From Eubacterium sp. (GTDB lineage: Bacteria > Bacillota > Clostridia > Peptostreptococcales > Anaerovoracaceae): a stretch of 7,688 nucleotides of DNA. The position numbers were made by a program, and so were the translations under genes. Location: contig JAFOKI010000138.1 in the NCBI GenBank assembly GCA_017419895.1, forward strand, positions 1 to 7,688, read 5' to 3'. Of the stretch, positions 1 through 6,407 are shown in pieces (the stretch's first letter is position 1; each line of letters begins with the position of its first letter). The notes below the pieces were generated by a model that was not told the origin of the DNA, searched no databases, and saw only the letters and a program-made list of their open reading frames with translations.

Positions 1-676
1 GGTCGTTCCCACCGAATTCCATCTTAACATCAAAATCTCTTGCCATGACCATGAAGTCATATCCCTGCATGAGCATGTAGTTGAACTCGAAGAAAGAGAG
101 TCCGCGTTCCATTCTCTGTTTGAACGCCTCAGACCTGAGCATGTTGTTGACGCTGAAATGCTGGCCGATGGCACGGACAAACTCGATGTAGTTGAGCGGT
201 CTCAGCCAGGAAGCGTTGTTGACGCTGATGGCTTTTCCCGGAAGCGGTTCGCGGTTCTGGTGACCCGGCTCGAACACGCCTTTATTGCCTTCGTATTTCC
301 ACTCGTCGTCGAACGGCAGGAATCTGTCGAACAGCTTCTTGAACTGCGCGCAGTTGTAGTCGATCGTCTCGGTGTCCATCATCTGGCGCATGTCGGTACG
401 TCCGGAGGGGTCCCCGACCATTCCTGTTCCGCCGCCGATAAGCGCGACCGGCGTGTGCCCGTACTTGAGCATGTACGAGAGGATTATGATCTGCATGAAG
501 TGTCCTACATGAAGGCAGTCCGCCGTCGGGTCAAACCCGATATAGAACTTGATTTTTTCTTTCGTGAGAAGCTCTCTGACGGCATCCTCATCCGTTACCT
601 GCTCAATGAATCCGCGCTCTTTCAGCACATCGTAAACATTGTCAAATTTGCTGATGTTATCTGGTATCTGTATCAT
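1..676 (-). CDS. tyrS: Tyrosyl-tRNA synthetase, N-terminal part (runs off the window)
   Basis: Cytosolic class I aminoacyl-tRNA synthetase that activates tyrosine with ATP and charges tRNA-Tyr. The visible 225 residues carry the HIGH-type ATP motif as HVGH (residues 56-59) inside [14 protein letters not shown], then [17 protein letters not shown] (about 81-97). The tyrosine-pocket segment follows at about 194-208, with Tyr200, Gln204 and Asp207 spaced as in YMLxQxYDF. The fragment ends in FGGND, the start of the conserved GG(S/N)DQ motif. The KMSKS loop and the C-terminal S4-like tRNA-binding domain would lie beyond base 1. The ATG at 676 is the first in frame: an in-frame TGA lies two codons upstream. 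An AGGAG at 689-693 is the likely ribosome site, with a rather long 12-base spacing. The gene follows upp and a hairpin element. No T-box leader is visible, so cotranscription from upstream is likely. The family assignment is very secure. Confidence 0.96.
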   Translation of the reverse strand, partial: MIQIPDNISKFDNVYDVLKERGFIEQVTDEDAVRELLTKEKIKFYIGFDPTADCLHVGHFMQIIILSYMLKYGHTPVALIGGGTGMVGDPSGRTDMRQMMDTETIDYNCAQFKKLFDRFLPFDDEWKYEGNKGVFEPGHQNREPLPGKAISVNNASWLRPLNYIEFVRAIGQHFSVNNMLRSEAFKQRMERGLSFFEFNYMLMQGYDFMVMARDFDVKMEFGGND

Positions 677-715
677 CGGTCAATCAATCTCCTATACTTT
701 GATTTATTTGATGGC

Positions 716-785
716 AACAAAGCCCTCCGCGGCCTGCGGCCGCGGAGCCCGCTGTGCGGCGCCGCGCCGGAGGCGCGGCTTTGTT
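716..785. repeat. 70-bp intergenic composite palindrome of two GC-rich hairpins
   Basis: The element lies between upp and tyrS. Its ends are a 9-bp inverted repeat, AACAAAGCC (716-724) and GGCTTTGTT (777-785). Inside are two perfect hairpins: 725-747, a 10-bp stem with loop TGC, and 761-779, an 8-bp stem with loop GGA. The right hairpin is followed on the plus strand by TTTGTT; the left one, read on the minus strand, is followed by GGCTTTGTT. It could act as a weak two-way terminator, an mRNA-stabilising 3' structure, or a small REP/MITE-like repeat. The hairpins are seen directly; the role is inference. Related copies lie near 3042-3124 and 7572-7644. Confidence 0.8.
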
Positions 786-799
786 ACCTTATATATATA

Positions 800-1429
800 T
801 TATTTCGTTCCGTAGAGTCTGTCACCGGCGTCGCCGAGTCCCGGTACGATGTAAGCGTTTTCGTTCAGGCACTCGTCCTTGGCTGCAACATAGATGTCTA
901 CATCCGGATGAGCCTTCTGGAGGACCTCTATGCCTTCCGGAGCCGCGATCAGGCACATGAAGGTTATCTTCTTGCCGCCTCTTCTCTTGATAAAGTCGAC
1001 AGCCGCAACAGCGGACCCGCCGGTTGCAAGCATCGGGTCAACTACGAAGATCTCGCGCTTTTCGATGTCTTTCGGGAGCTTGCAGTAATACTCTACCGGC
1101 TCATGCGTTTCAGGATCCCTGTAAAGTCCGATATGTCCGACTTTCGCGTTCGGAACGAGTTCGAGCATTCCGTCTACGAAGCCGAGTCCTGCTCTCAGGA
1201 TAGGTACGATCGCGATATCTTCGCCTTTCAGCATGTTGACTGTCGTTTTGCAGATCGGTGTCTCGATTTCTACTTCTTCGAGTTCGAGATGTCTAGTAGC
1301 CTCAAAGCCCATGAGCATCGCAACTTCTCTCGCGAGGTCACGGAAGTCTTTTACGCTCGTTTCGGTCTTACGCATCAGAGCGACTTTGTGCTGGATAAGC
1401 GGATGATCGAATACATAAACCTTACTCAT
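800..1429 (-). CDS. upp: Uracil phosphoribosyltransferase
   Basis: Cytosolic pyrimidine-salvage enzyme that joins uracil to PRPP to give UMP and pyrophosphate. The 209-residue length is the family norm. The PRPP-binding loop is DPMLATGGS (residues 131-139), and the C-terminal uracil-binding signature is [16 protein letters not shown] (193-208). The segment [14 protein letters not shown] (75-88) is also typical. The start is supported by GGAGGT at 1435-1440, five bases before the ATG. It lies 71 bp downstream of rpiB and 123 bp upstream of tyrS. Proximity to rpiB makes sense because ribose 5-phosphate feeds PRPP synthesis, and rpiB and upp are also close together in Bacillus-type genomes, where other genes lie between them. 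The stop codon is followed by an AT run and then the 716-785 hairpin element. No separate promoter was convincing. Confidence 0.97.
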   Translation of the reverse strand: MSKVYVFDHPLIQHKVALMRKTETSVKDFRDLAREVAMLMGFEATRHLELEEVEIETPICKTTVNMLKGEDIAIVPILRAGLGFVDGMLELVPNAKVGHIGLYRDPETHEPVEYYCKLPKDIEKREIFVVDPMLATGGSAVAAVDFIKRRGGKKITFMCLIAAPEGIEVLQKAHPDVDIYVAAKDECLNENAYIVPGLGDAGDRLYGTK

Positions 1430-1500
1430 TTTTTACCTCCCATTATTCTTTCTGCCGCTTGGATCCACGGCTCATTGAGTTCCAATTTGATTTGTGCTTA

Positions 1501-1932
1501 TTACATTTCATTCAGCATTTCAATTCTTCTTGTATGCTGGTTCCCCATGAATGTTTCGTCCAGCCACGCATCTGTCATCGCGATAGCTGTTTCAACGTCG
1601 GTGAGTCTTCCGCCGATCGCAAGGATGTTCGCGTTATTGTGCTGTTTGGCGAGTTTTGCCATTTCGACTGACGTTACGAGAGCGCAGCGGACACCTTTGA
1701 CTTTGTTGGCCGCCATTGAAATGCCGATTCCCGAGCCGCAGAATACCATGCCCAGGTCGCCTTTTCCTTCCATGAGCGCTTCGCCGCAGGCTTTGCCGTA
1801 AACAGGATAATCTACGGAGTCTGTCGAATACGTACCGACATCCACTATCTCAAAGCCTCTCTCCTTAAGGTGTTCGCACACGGCGAGTTTCATGTCATAA
1901 CCCGCGTGATCACTGCCAACTACCATTTTCAT
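1501..1932 (-). CDS. rpiB: Ribose-5-phosphate isomerase B (RpiB/LacAB family)
   Basis: Interconverts ribose 5-phosphate and ribulose 5-phosphate in the non-oxidative pentose phosphate pathway. The 143-residue protein matches the family length. The N-terminal GSDHAG motif supplies Asp8 and His9. The active-site cysteine is Cys65 in FCGSGIGIS, and His98 with Asn99/Asn100 lies in the KQHNNANILAIGGR segment. Arg135/Arg136 in HTRRI are the likely phosphate-binding arginines. An upstream in-frame ATG at 1974 would add 14 residues (MHNTGRNAGGRRSI) outside the family alignment. The chosen ATG at 1932 is six bases after a GGAGG and begins directly at the conserved beta strand. Allose-6-phosphate or galactose-6-phosphate isomerase activity is known in relatives, but the housekeeping context beside sua5 and upp favours RpiB. 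Confidence 0.95.
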   Translation of the reverse strand: MKMVVGSDHAGYDMKLAVCEHLKERGFEIVDVGTYSTDSVDYPVYGKACGEALMEGKGDLGMVFCGSGIGISMAANKVKGVRCALVTSVEMAKLAKQHNNANILAIGGRLTDVETAIAMTDAWLDETFMGNQHTRRIEMLNEM

Positions 1933-1938
1933 AATTGA

Positions 1939-1943
1939 CCTCC
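1939..1943 (-). promoter_or_regulatory. Ribosome binding site deciding the rpiB start
   Basis: GGAGG read on the minus strand, six bases upstream of the ATG at 1932. It selects this start over the upstream in-frame ATG at 1974. A small GC-rich dyad (CCGGC at 1949-1953 pairing with GCCGG at 1960-1964) lies just upstream and might limit access, which is speculative. Confidence 0.8.
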
Positions 1944-1979
1944 GTCCCCCGGCATTCCGGCCGGTATTATGCATTTACG

Positions 1980-1996
1980 GACCGCGCGCCGCGGTC
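1980..1996. repeat. GC-rich hairpin between sua5 and rpiB
   Basis: A perfect 7-bp stem, GACCGCG/CGCGGTC, closes a three-base loop in the 102-bp gap between sua5 and rpiB. No T-run follows on either strand, so a simple intrinsic terminator is unlikely. The stem-plus-triloop design resembles the other intergenic hairpins here, but the GGCTTTG flank is missing. Function unknown. Confidence 0.45.
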
Positions 1997-2034
1997 AGAC
2001 TTCCGTTTTCACAGGCTGCATGCCCTGCATACGG

Positions 2035-3033
2035 TCATACTTCCACTATATTGTAACCGGCCGATTTCAGCATTCTGTTCATGACCGAGAAACCAATGCC
2101 TTCTTCTCTCAAAGCCGCCGTCAGTATCACATCTGCGCCGTCCCTGTCAGCCTGTCTCACGAGCGTGAAGAAATCGTGCGCCGCCTGTTTCTCTCCGCCC
2201 TCATCGAACGAGATCACCGCGACTCTTTTGCCTTCTGCTTCGAACGCGGCCCTGTCACGTTCGATACGCGCAGCCACGTCTGCCGCGCGGCCTTTGTAGA
2301 GGATCATCTCGGCGTTTGGCGCATAGTGTTTATATTTCTGTCCGGGCGCCTTGGGGACGAGCCCGGTCTGGTCTCCCGGCTTCTTAAGCAAAGCCGGATC
2401 GATCCCAACTTCCTTCCCAAGTGCGTTTCCCAGTTCTTCCGCTGTGAGTATGCCCGGCCTCAGGATCATCGGCATTTCTTCCGTCATGTCGATCACCGTA
2501 GACTCGATCCCGACTCCGCAGGTACCGCCGTCTATCACGGCATCTATCCTTCCGTCCATGTCTTCCAGAACGTCCCGCGCGTTTGTCGGGCTCGGTTTTC
2601 CGGAGATATTCGCGCTCGGAGCCGCTATCGGAGTGCCGGCAGCCTTTATCAGCGCTCTCGCCGCATCGTTCGCGGGCATCCTGACGCCGACCGTATCGAG
2701 GCCTCCCGTAGTGACGTCCGGAACTACCGGCATGCGCCTGACTATCATCGTCATCGGTCCCGGCCAGAATTCAGCCGCCAGCGTTTCCATGTCTGCTGTA
2801 ACTTCCGGGGTAAGTCTTTTCAGGTCCTCCGGTTCAGCGATGTGGACTATCGTCGGATTGTCGCTCGGACGGCCTTTTGCCAGGTAGATCGACCGCACCG
2901 CTTCCGGGTCAAGGGCGTCCGCCCCAAGCCCGTACACAGTTTCTGTCGGAAAAGCCACCAGGCCCCCGCGCTTTATTATTTCCGCGGCCTCGGCTATATC
3001 ATGTTCAGTTGTTCCGAGGATTTTTGTCTTCAT
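2035..3033 (-). CDS. sua5: Threonylcarbamoyl-AMP synthase (Sua5/YwlC type)
   Basis: Makes threonylcarbamoyl-AMP from threonine, bicarbonate and ATP, the first step of the t6A37 modification of ANN-decoding tRNAs; TsaD/B/E finish the reaction. The 332 residues comprise an N-terminal YrdC/TsaC domain and a C-terminal Sua5 extension. YrdC-domain marks are FPTETVYGLG (28-37), KGRP (53-56), PSANISG (139-145), ESTV (177-180) and RPG (192-194). Marks of the extension are the KHYAP linker (235-239), which closes over the active site in Sua5 proteins, and NRMLKSA (319-325). It is therefore the long Sua5 form, not short TsaC. The ATG at 3033 gives MKTKILGTTE, which fits family N-termini. The frame stays open to an ATG at 3111, but the extra 26 residues are encoded by hairpin repeats. 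No clear Shine-Dalgarno precedes 3033, so the start is less certain than the function. It lies downstream of prfA. Confidence 0.93.
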   Translation of the reverse strand: MKTKILGTTEHDIAEAAEIIKRGGLVAFPTETVYGLGADALDPEAVRSIYLAKGRPSDNPTIVHIAEPEDLKRLTPEVTADMETLAAEFWPGPMTMIVRRMPVVPDVTTGGLDTVGVRMPANDAARALIKAAGTPIAAPSANISGKPSPTNARDVLEDMDGRIDAVIDGGTCGVGIESTVIDMTEEMPMILRPGILTAEELGNALGKEVGIDPALLKKPGDQTGLVPKAPGQKYKHYAPNAEMILYKGRAADVAARIERDRAAFEAEGKRVAVISFDEGGEKQAAHDFFTLVRQADRDGADVILTAALREEGIGFSVMNRMLKSAGYNIVEV

Positions 3034-3041
3034 ATCTATAT

Positions 3042-3124
3042 TGCGGCCGCGGAGCGGCGGTTTTGCCGGGCGGCACGCCCGGCTTAGCGCTGTATTCATG
3101 CCGGGCGGCACGCCCGGCTTTGTT
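3042..3124. repeat. Triple GC-rich hairpin repeat between prfA and sua5
   Basis: Three hairpins occur in a row: 3046-3058 (5-bp stem, loop GGA), 3065-3083 and 3100-3118 (both 8-bp stem GCCGGGCG/CGCCCGGC, loop GCA). The last two are part of an exact 21-bp direct repeat with starts 35 bases apart. The rightmost is followed on the plus strand by TTTGTT, as in the element at 716-785. A 14-bp string, TGCGGCCGCGGAGC, is also shared with that element (3042-3055 here, 735-748 there). The block fills most of the prfA-sua5 gap and reaches to within nine bases of the sua5 start. Confidence 0.8.
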
Positions 3125-3129
3125 ATACA

Positions 3130-4194
3130 TTAAATCGAATTCATCTTACGGGTCTGGTCATCGGTTATCAGCGCGTCGATCACCTCGTCGATCTCGCCGT
3201 CGAGGAAAGCGTCCAGCTTGTAAATCGTCAGCCCGATCCTGTGGTCTGAAATCCGGCCCTGCGGGAAATTGTACGTTCTGATGCGTTCGCTTCTGTCGCC
3301 GGAACCGACCTGCTCGCGGCGCTCGGCAGCTATCTTGTCTGCCTGCTCCTGCTGCATCTTGTCGTAGATCCTGGCTTTGAGGACTTTCATCGCTTTTTCA
3401 CGGTTCTTGATCTGCGATTTCTCGTCCTGGCAGGTAACGACTATCCCGGTCGGCAGGTGTGTGAGCCTTACCGCCGAGTCAGTAGTGTTTACGCACTGCC
3501 CGCCGTTTCCGGACGCGCGGTAAACGTCTGTCTTGACATCGTTCGGATCGATATGGACTTCAACGTCGTCTACTTCCGGAAGCACCGCCACTGTCGCGGC
3601 AGAAGTGTGGATCCTGCCTGAAGTTTCTGTCTCCGGAACTCTCTGTACGCGGTGCACTCCGCTCTCGAACTTGAGCCTGGAGTACGCGCCTTTTCCCTTG
3701 ATCAGCACTTCGGCTTCCTTGACTCCGCCAATACCGGTGTCCGCGAGGTCCATTATCTCGACCTTCCAGCGGTGGCGCTCGGCGTATCTGGTGTACATCC
3801 TGAGGAGGTCGCCGCCGAAGAGCGCCGCTTCTTCACCGCCTGTTCCCGCTCTTATCTCAAGAATAACGTTCCTTTCGTCGTTCGGGTCTTTCGGTATCAG
3901 AAGGATCTTAAGATCGTGCGAGATCTGCTCTATCGCCTTTTCCTGCTCTGCAGCCTCCGCCTTGGCCATGTCGCGCATCTCCTCATCGGATTCCTCCGCG
4001 ATCATCTGCTTGGCAAACTCCAGATCCTCTGTCGCCCTTACGTACTCGTCGTACTTCTTGACGATGGGCTCCATCTCGCCCATTTCCTTCATATATTTCT
4101 GCCACACGGCCTGATCCGCTATGATCTGCGGATCCGAAACGAGCCGCGTGAGCTCTTCGTATTTATCTTTTACGCTTCCCAGTTTTTCGAACAT
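3130..4194 (-). CDS. prfA: Peptide chain release factor 1
   Basis: Recognises UAA and UAG in the ribosomal A site and triggers hydrolysis of peptidyl-tRNA. The 354 residues are the normal RF1 length. The codon-reading tripeptide is PET (187-189) within [14 protein letters not shown], the Bacillota version of the RF1 PxT motif; RF2 would have SPF. The catalytic GGQ is at 231-233, in the context [15 protein letters not shown]; many RF1 proteins have GAGGQHVN here. The N-terminal helical domain (about 1-100) is charged and probably partly coiled. AGAGG at 4200-4204, five bases before the ATG, supports the start. A separate promoter lies upstream and the rpmE terminator insulates it. prmC, whose product methylates the GGQ glutamine and which often neighbours prfA, is not in this window. 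Confidence 0.97.
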   Translation of the reverse strand: MFEKLGSVKDKYEELTRLVSDPQIIADQAVWQKYMKEMGEMEPIVKKYDEYVRATEDLEFAKQMIAEESDEEMRDMAKAEAAEQEKAIEQISHDLKILLIPKDPNDERNVILEIRAGTGGEEAALFGGDLLRMYTRYAERHRWKVEIMDLADTGIGGVKEAEVLIKGKGAYSRLKFESGVHRVQRVPETETSGRIHTSAATVAVLPEVDDVEVHIDPNDVKTDVYRASGNGGQCVNTTDSAVRLTHLPTGIVVTCQDEKSQIKNREKAMKVLKARIYDKMQQEQADKIAAERREQVGSGDRSERIRTYNFPQGRISDHRIGLTIYKLDAFLDGEIDEVIDALITDDQTRKMNSI

Positions 4195-4239
4195 AATGTC
4201 CTCTTGATTCCTTAATTATTTCGTTCCACCTAAATAAAC

Positions 4240-4268
4240 ATTTTACCACATCGCGCCGTGGATTTGAA
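4240..4268 (-). promoter_or_regulatory. Predicted vegetative promoter for prfA and downstream genes
   Basis: Read on the minus strand: a -35-like TTCAAA (4263-4268), a 17-base spacer, and TAAAAT (4240-4245) preceded by TGG, which makes an extended -10. Transcription would start near 4233, giving a leader of about 40 bases before prfA. It lies between the rpmE terminator and prfA, exactly where a new promoter is needed. It could drive prfA, sua5, rpiB, upp and perhaps tyrS, since no convincing terminator separates them. Confidence 0.6.
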
Positions 4269-4353
4269 GATACTGGTTGAGTACAAATGCGCCGCTGTGA
4301 AGCTTTGTGGTATACAATTGACAACAGTGCATGAAATTCCCGCGAAAGCCATG

Positions 4354-4381
4354 AAAAAACCGCGGGACAAACCCGCGGTTT
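4354..4381 (-). terminator. Intrinsic terminator downstream of rpmE
   Basis: On the minus strand a 10-bp perfect stem, AAACCGCGGG/CCCGCGGTTT, with a five-base loop ends in a run of six T (4359-4354). It begins about 20 bases past the rpmE stop. This is the clearest intrinsic terminator in the window and makes rpmE a separate transcription unit from prfA. Confidence 0.92.
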
Positions 4382-4401
4382 GGAATTGCGCTTTAATGCG
4401 A

Positions 4402-4602
4402 TCAGTCCATGTTGTATTTCTGTTTGAACTTCTCGATACGTCCGCCTCTGTTGACGAATTTCTGCTGACCTGTAAAGAACGGATGGCACACTGAGCAAAC
4501 GTCAAGTCTGAGTTCAGGCTTAACAGATTTGGTCATAAAAGTGTTTCCGCATGCGCAAGTAACTTTACAGTCCACGTATTTGGGATGGATTCCTTCCTTC
4601 AT
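4402..4602 (-). CDS. rpmE: 50S ribosomal protein bL31, zinc-binding form
   Basis: Small large-subunit ribosomal protein that bridges to the 30S head. The 66-residue product has the C+ zinc ligands Cys16, Cys18, Cys36 and Cys39 (CAC ... CSVC), and the family signatures MKEGIHP at the N-terminus and [12 protein letters not shown] (39-50). Zinc-containing bL31 is the zinc-replete form; many bacteria keep a cysteine-free paralogue for starvation, not seen here. The start has AGAGGT at 4609-4614, six bases upstream. It has its own promoter (4667-4696) and terminator (4354-4381), so it is probably monocistronic, apart from possible read-through from the upstream synthetase-like gene. rpmE lies upstream of prfA in Bacillota generally. 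Confidence 0.97.
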   Translation of the reverse strand: MKEGIHPKYVDCKVTCACGNTFMTKSVKPELRLDVCSVCHPFFTGQQKFVNRGGRIEKFKQKYNMD

Positions 4603-4618
4603 GCTGTTACCTCTTTCC

Positions 4619-4635
4619 CGGAGCTTATGCCTCCG
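4619..4635 (-). promoter_or_regulatory. Hairpin in the rpmE leader
   Basis: CGGAG pairs with CTCCG around a seven-base loop, in a leader of about 58 bases between the predicted transcription start (near 4660) and the rpmE ATG. It ends just five bases before the AGAGGT ribosome site. L31 leaders with autoregulatory structures have been proposed in several phyla; whether this is one cannot be decided from a 5-bp stem. Confidence 0.35.
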
Positions 4636-4666
4636 TAATTTACACGCTGAAATTAGCGGCTCGATT

Positions 4667-4696
4667 ATAATATCACGTCAGGCGGCCCTGAGTCAA
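4667..4696 (-). promoter_or_regulatory. Predicted vegetative promoter for rpmE
   Basis: Read on the minus strand: TTGACT (4691-4696, one mismatch to TTGACA), an 18-base spacer, and TATTAT (4667-4672). A perfect TATAAT overlaps it at 4664-4669 but would need a 21-base spacer. Transcription would start near 4660. The -35 box is 19 bases beyond the stop codon of the upstream gene. Confidence 0.65.
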
Positions 4697-4715
4697 GCAA
4701 AATCAAGCGTTTTCG

Positions 4716-6359
4716 TCAAATTAGTTTTGTTAATTCATATATGGACAAAAGCGCGTTCAACCGCTGGGGCAGTTTGTTCATCGCGCTGAGATCCGTTTCT
4801 TTTATGATCGTCTCTGTCCTGCGTTTTCCCGCGTAAGGCGCAACACGCTCTATGAAATCCGGGCTTTCGATGACTTCTTTGATATATTCGGAAAGTCCGG
4901 ATTCGGAGCAGTTCTGTTTCATGACTTTCTCCGGATGGCCGTATATCCTGTCGAACTCCGGAACTCTCACGGGGTACTTCGCGTTTATCGCACTGACCTC
5001 CTCCACTGTGCGGCGGTTGAATGACCGCCCGCCTTCCAGCGGGAACTCAAGCATTTTCGGGCAGAACCTGTCATAAAGCAATGTCGCGAACCAGAGCCCG
5101 TCTTTTCTGTCGGGATCGTAATCGAATCTCATTATGACAGGATCGTGGAACGGTGTAAGCACGATCTTGTTCTGCGTCATCCAGTTTACTATCTTGAGTC
5201 CATCCTGTCTTGAAACTGACCAGTGGTAGTAAAAGATGGCGCTTTTATGATCATCATCAGCGGGGGCCCCTTCCAGAAGCTGATCGCATACATCCCGGCA
5301 ATACGGTTCCAAAGCCGATAGCTGCGGCCATTTCAGCCCGAGTTTTCTCCTTAGCCACATGACACGCCTGATTTTCTTAGCAGCGTTCCGGTCATCCGAA
5401 AGCCTGGTTTCTTCCCTGATGGTCATCCACATCCAGTTGTCAGGCGCGACATTGTGCCCTCCCTTGAGAGTACTGCCTAGGCCTTTCAAATTGAATTGGG
5501 GTTCCTCAAGATATTCCTTTCCATAGATGATCAGATTGCTGTTTCCGAAGGACGTGTATTTAGCATAGTCATAAGGGACTGACGCCGGGACTTCCCCGGA
5601 GCGCGCGGTCCTGATGAGTCCTTTCGCGTTCAGCGTAAACCCAAAAGTCTCCGCTATCTGTTTTGCGATCACATAGTCTTCCCGGTCCTTTTCCATGTCC
5701 ACATACTCATGGGATAAGACCCGCACACTTGAATCGAGATCCACGTTGCCGGACAGAAGCATCGCAATAACTAACCGCGAATCGACACCTCCGGAAAGGT
5801 CTGCCGTTATTTGTCTGCCGTCCGCCGCGAGCTGCCGGAAAACCCTGACCCATTTGAAGTACCATTTGTCCAGAAGATCGAGATCGTCCTTTCCCGTGAT
5901 TCTTTTGAACGCCAAAGCCTTCTCGCCCAATACTATCTCTATCGTTCGCGACGCGGCATCTATCTCGACACTTGCGTGATTGTCCAGTCTTATTATCTCA
6001 TTCGCCAATGTATCATTCTTTGAGATCGGCACGGATATCGCGCAGCTGAGGACCGCGGCGGCTTTTTGGTTGATCGTGATTTCCCCTCTTAAGTGTTCTG
6101 CTAGTTTGAAAAACGAATTGGAAAGCGCGAACCGGCCGTCCTTTTTATACAGAAAAAGGCCAAACTGTCCGCAGATGTCCTGCCGCACCGTAATACGGCC
6201 ATCCTCGCATGTAACCAGCACGAACGAGCCTGTATCCGAGATCTCGTCAGGGATCTCATCTATGAACAGCCTGCCGTCATCCGTCACCATATAACCATAA
6301 AGAGCGCTTTTGACAGCGCTCAGGTCGTTGGAATCTATAATAAATGTTCTGTCTATCAT
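4716..6359 (-). CDS. Asparagine-synthetase-family PP-loop enzyme, substrate unknown
   Basis: A 547-residue protein of asparagine synthetase B-like layout. Residues about 1-150 resemble a decayed class II glutaminase domain: QDICGQFGLFLYKKDGRFALSNS (60-82) follows the family pattern DxxGxxPLYY...AS, but there is no catalytic Cys at position 2. The C-terminal synthetase domain has the ATP-pyrophosphatase PP-loop SGGVDSR (189-195) and the late family motif TPFHDPVIMRF (402-412). The usual acidic GxGxDE..GG motif is replaced by KGLGSTLKGGHN (292-303), with no acidic pair. It probably adenylates a carboxylate and uses an amine other than glutamine-derived ammonia, as beta-lactam synthetase and lasso cyclases do, or it has lost activity. 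The ATG at 6359 was chosen because GGAGGTG lies just upstream; an ATG at 6404 would add 15 residues. It sits 48 bp after a racemase-like gene, which suggests a shared amino-acid pathway. No signal peptide or membrane segment is evident. Confidence 0.85.
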   Translation of the reverse strand: MIDRTFIIDSNDLSAVKSALYGYMVTDDGRLFIDEIPDEISDTGSFVLVTCEDGRITVRQDICGQFGLFLYKKDGRFALSNSFFKLAEHLRGEITINQKAAAVLSCAISVPISKNDTLANEIIRLDNHASVEIDAASRTIEIVLGEKALAFKRITGKDDLDLLDKWYFKWVRVFRQLAADGRQITADLSGGVDSRLVIAMLLSGNVDLDSSVRVLSHEYVDMEKDREDYVIAKQIAETFGFTLNAKGLIRTARSGEVPASVPYDYAKYTSFGNSNLIIYGKEYLEEPQFNLKGLGSTLKGGHNVAPDNWMWMTIREETRLSDDRNAAKKIRRVMWLRRKLGLKWPQLSALEPYCRDVCDQLLEGAPADDDHKSAIFYYHWSVSRQDGLKIVNWMTQNKIVLTPFHDPVIMRFDYDPDRKDGLWFATLLYDRFCPKMLEFPLEGGRSFNRRTVEEVSAINAKYPVRVPEFDRIYGHPEKVMKQNCSESGLSEYIKEVIESPDFIERVAPYAGKRRTETIIKETDLSAMNKLPQRLNALLSIYELTKLI

Positions 6360-6362
6360 TTT

Positions 6363-6369
6363 CACCTCC
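6363..6369 (-). promoter_or_regulatory. Strong ribosome binding site deciding the synthetase-like start
   Basis: GGAGGTG on the minus strand, with the GGAGG core five bases before the ATG at 6359. It lies inside the longer open frame from 6404, which begins three bases after the preceding gene's stop and has no comparable site, so 6359 is the better start. Confidence 0.85.
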
Positions 6370-6407
6370 GGCCGGTTATTCTGCAAAAATTTTGCCGGGA
6401 TCATCTG

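Noticed and set aside
677..799. T-box riboswitch upstream of tyrS
   Set aside because: Many Bacillota tyrS genes have one, but the gap is only 123 bases and lacks the conserved T-box sequence (AGGGTGG...CCGCG); its structure is explained by the hairpin element.
158..1801. Long plus-strand open frame of 547 codons
   Set aside because: It lies opposite tyrS, upp and rpiB, all of which have clear family motifs. Its translation has no recognisable domain and no credible ribosome site; it is a product of the codon use of the genes beneath it.
1969..3087. Plus-strand open frame of 372 codons
   Set aside because: It is antisense to sua5. The translation is rich in Arg, His and Ser without a family pattern, as expected for a shadow frame.
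798..4228. Shared 13-mer ATTATTTCGTTCC at the upp 3' end (about 799-811) and in the prfA leader (about 4216-4228)
   Set aside because: One copy encodes the last residues of Upp; the match is short and has no flanking similarity, so it is probably chance.
4163..4505. Two minus-strand frames across the rpmE end, terminator and prfA leader
   Set aside because: They overlap rpmE in other frames, cross a strong terminator and the prfA promoter, and show no domain or ribosome site.
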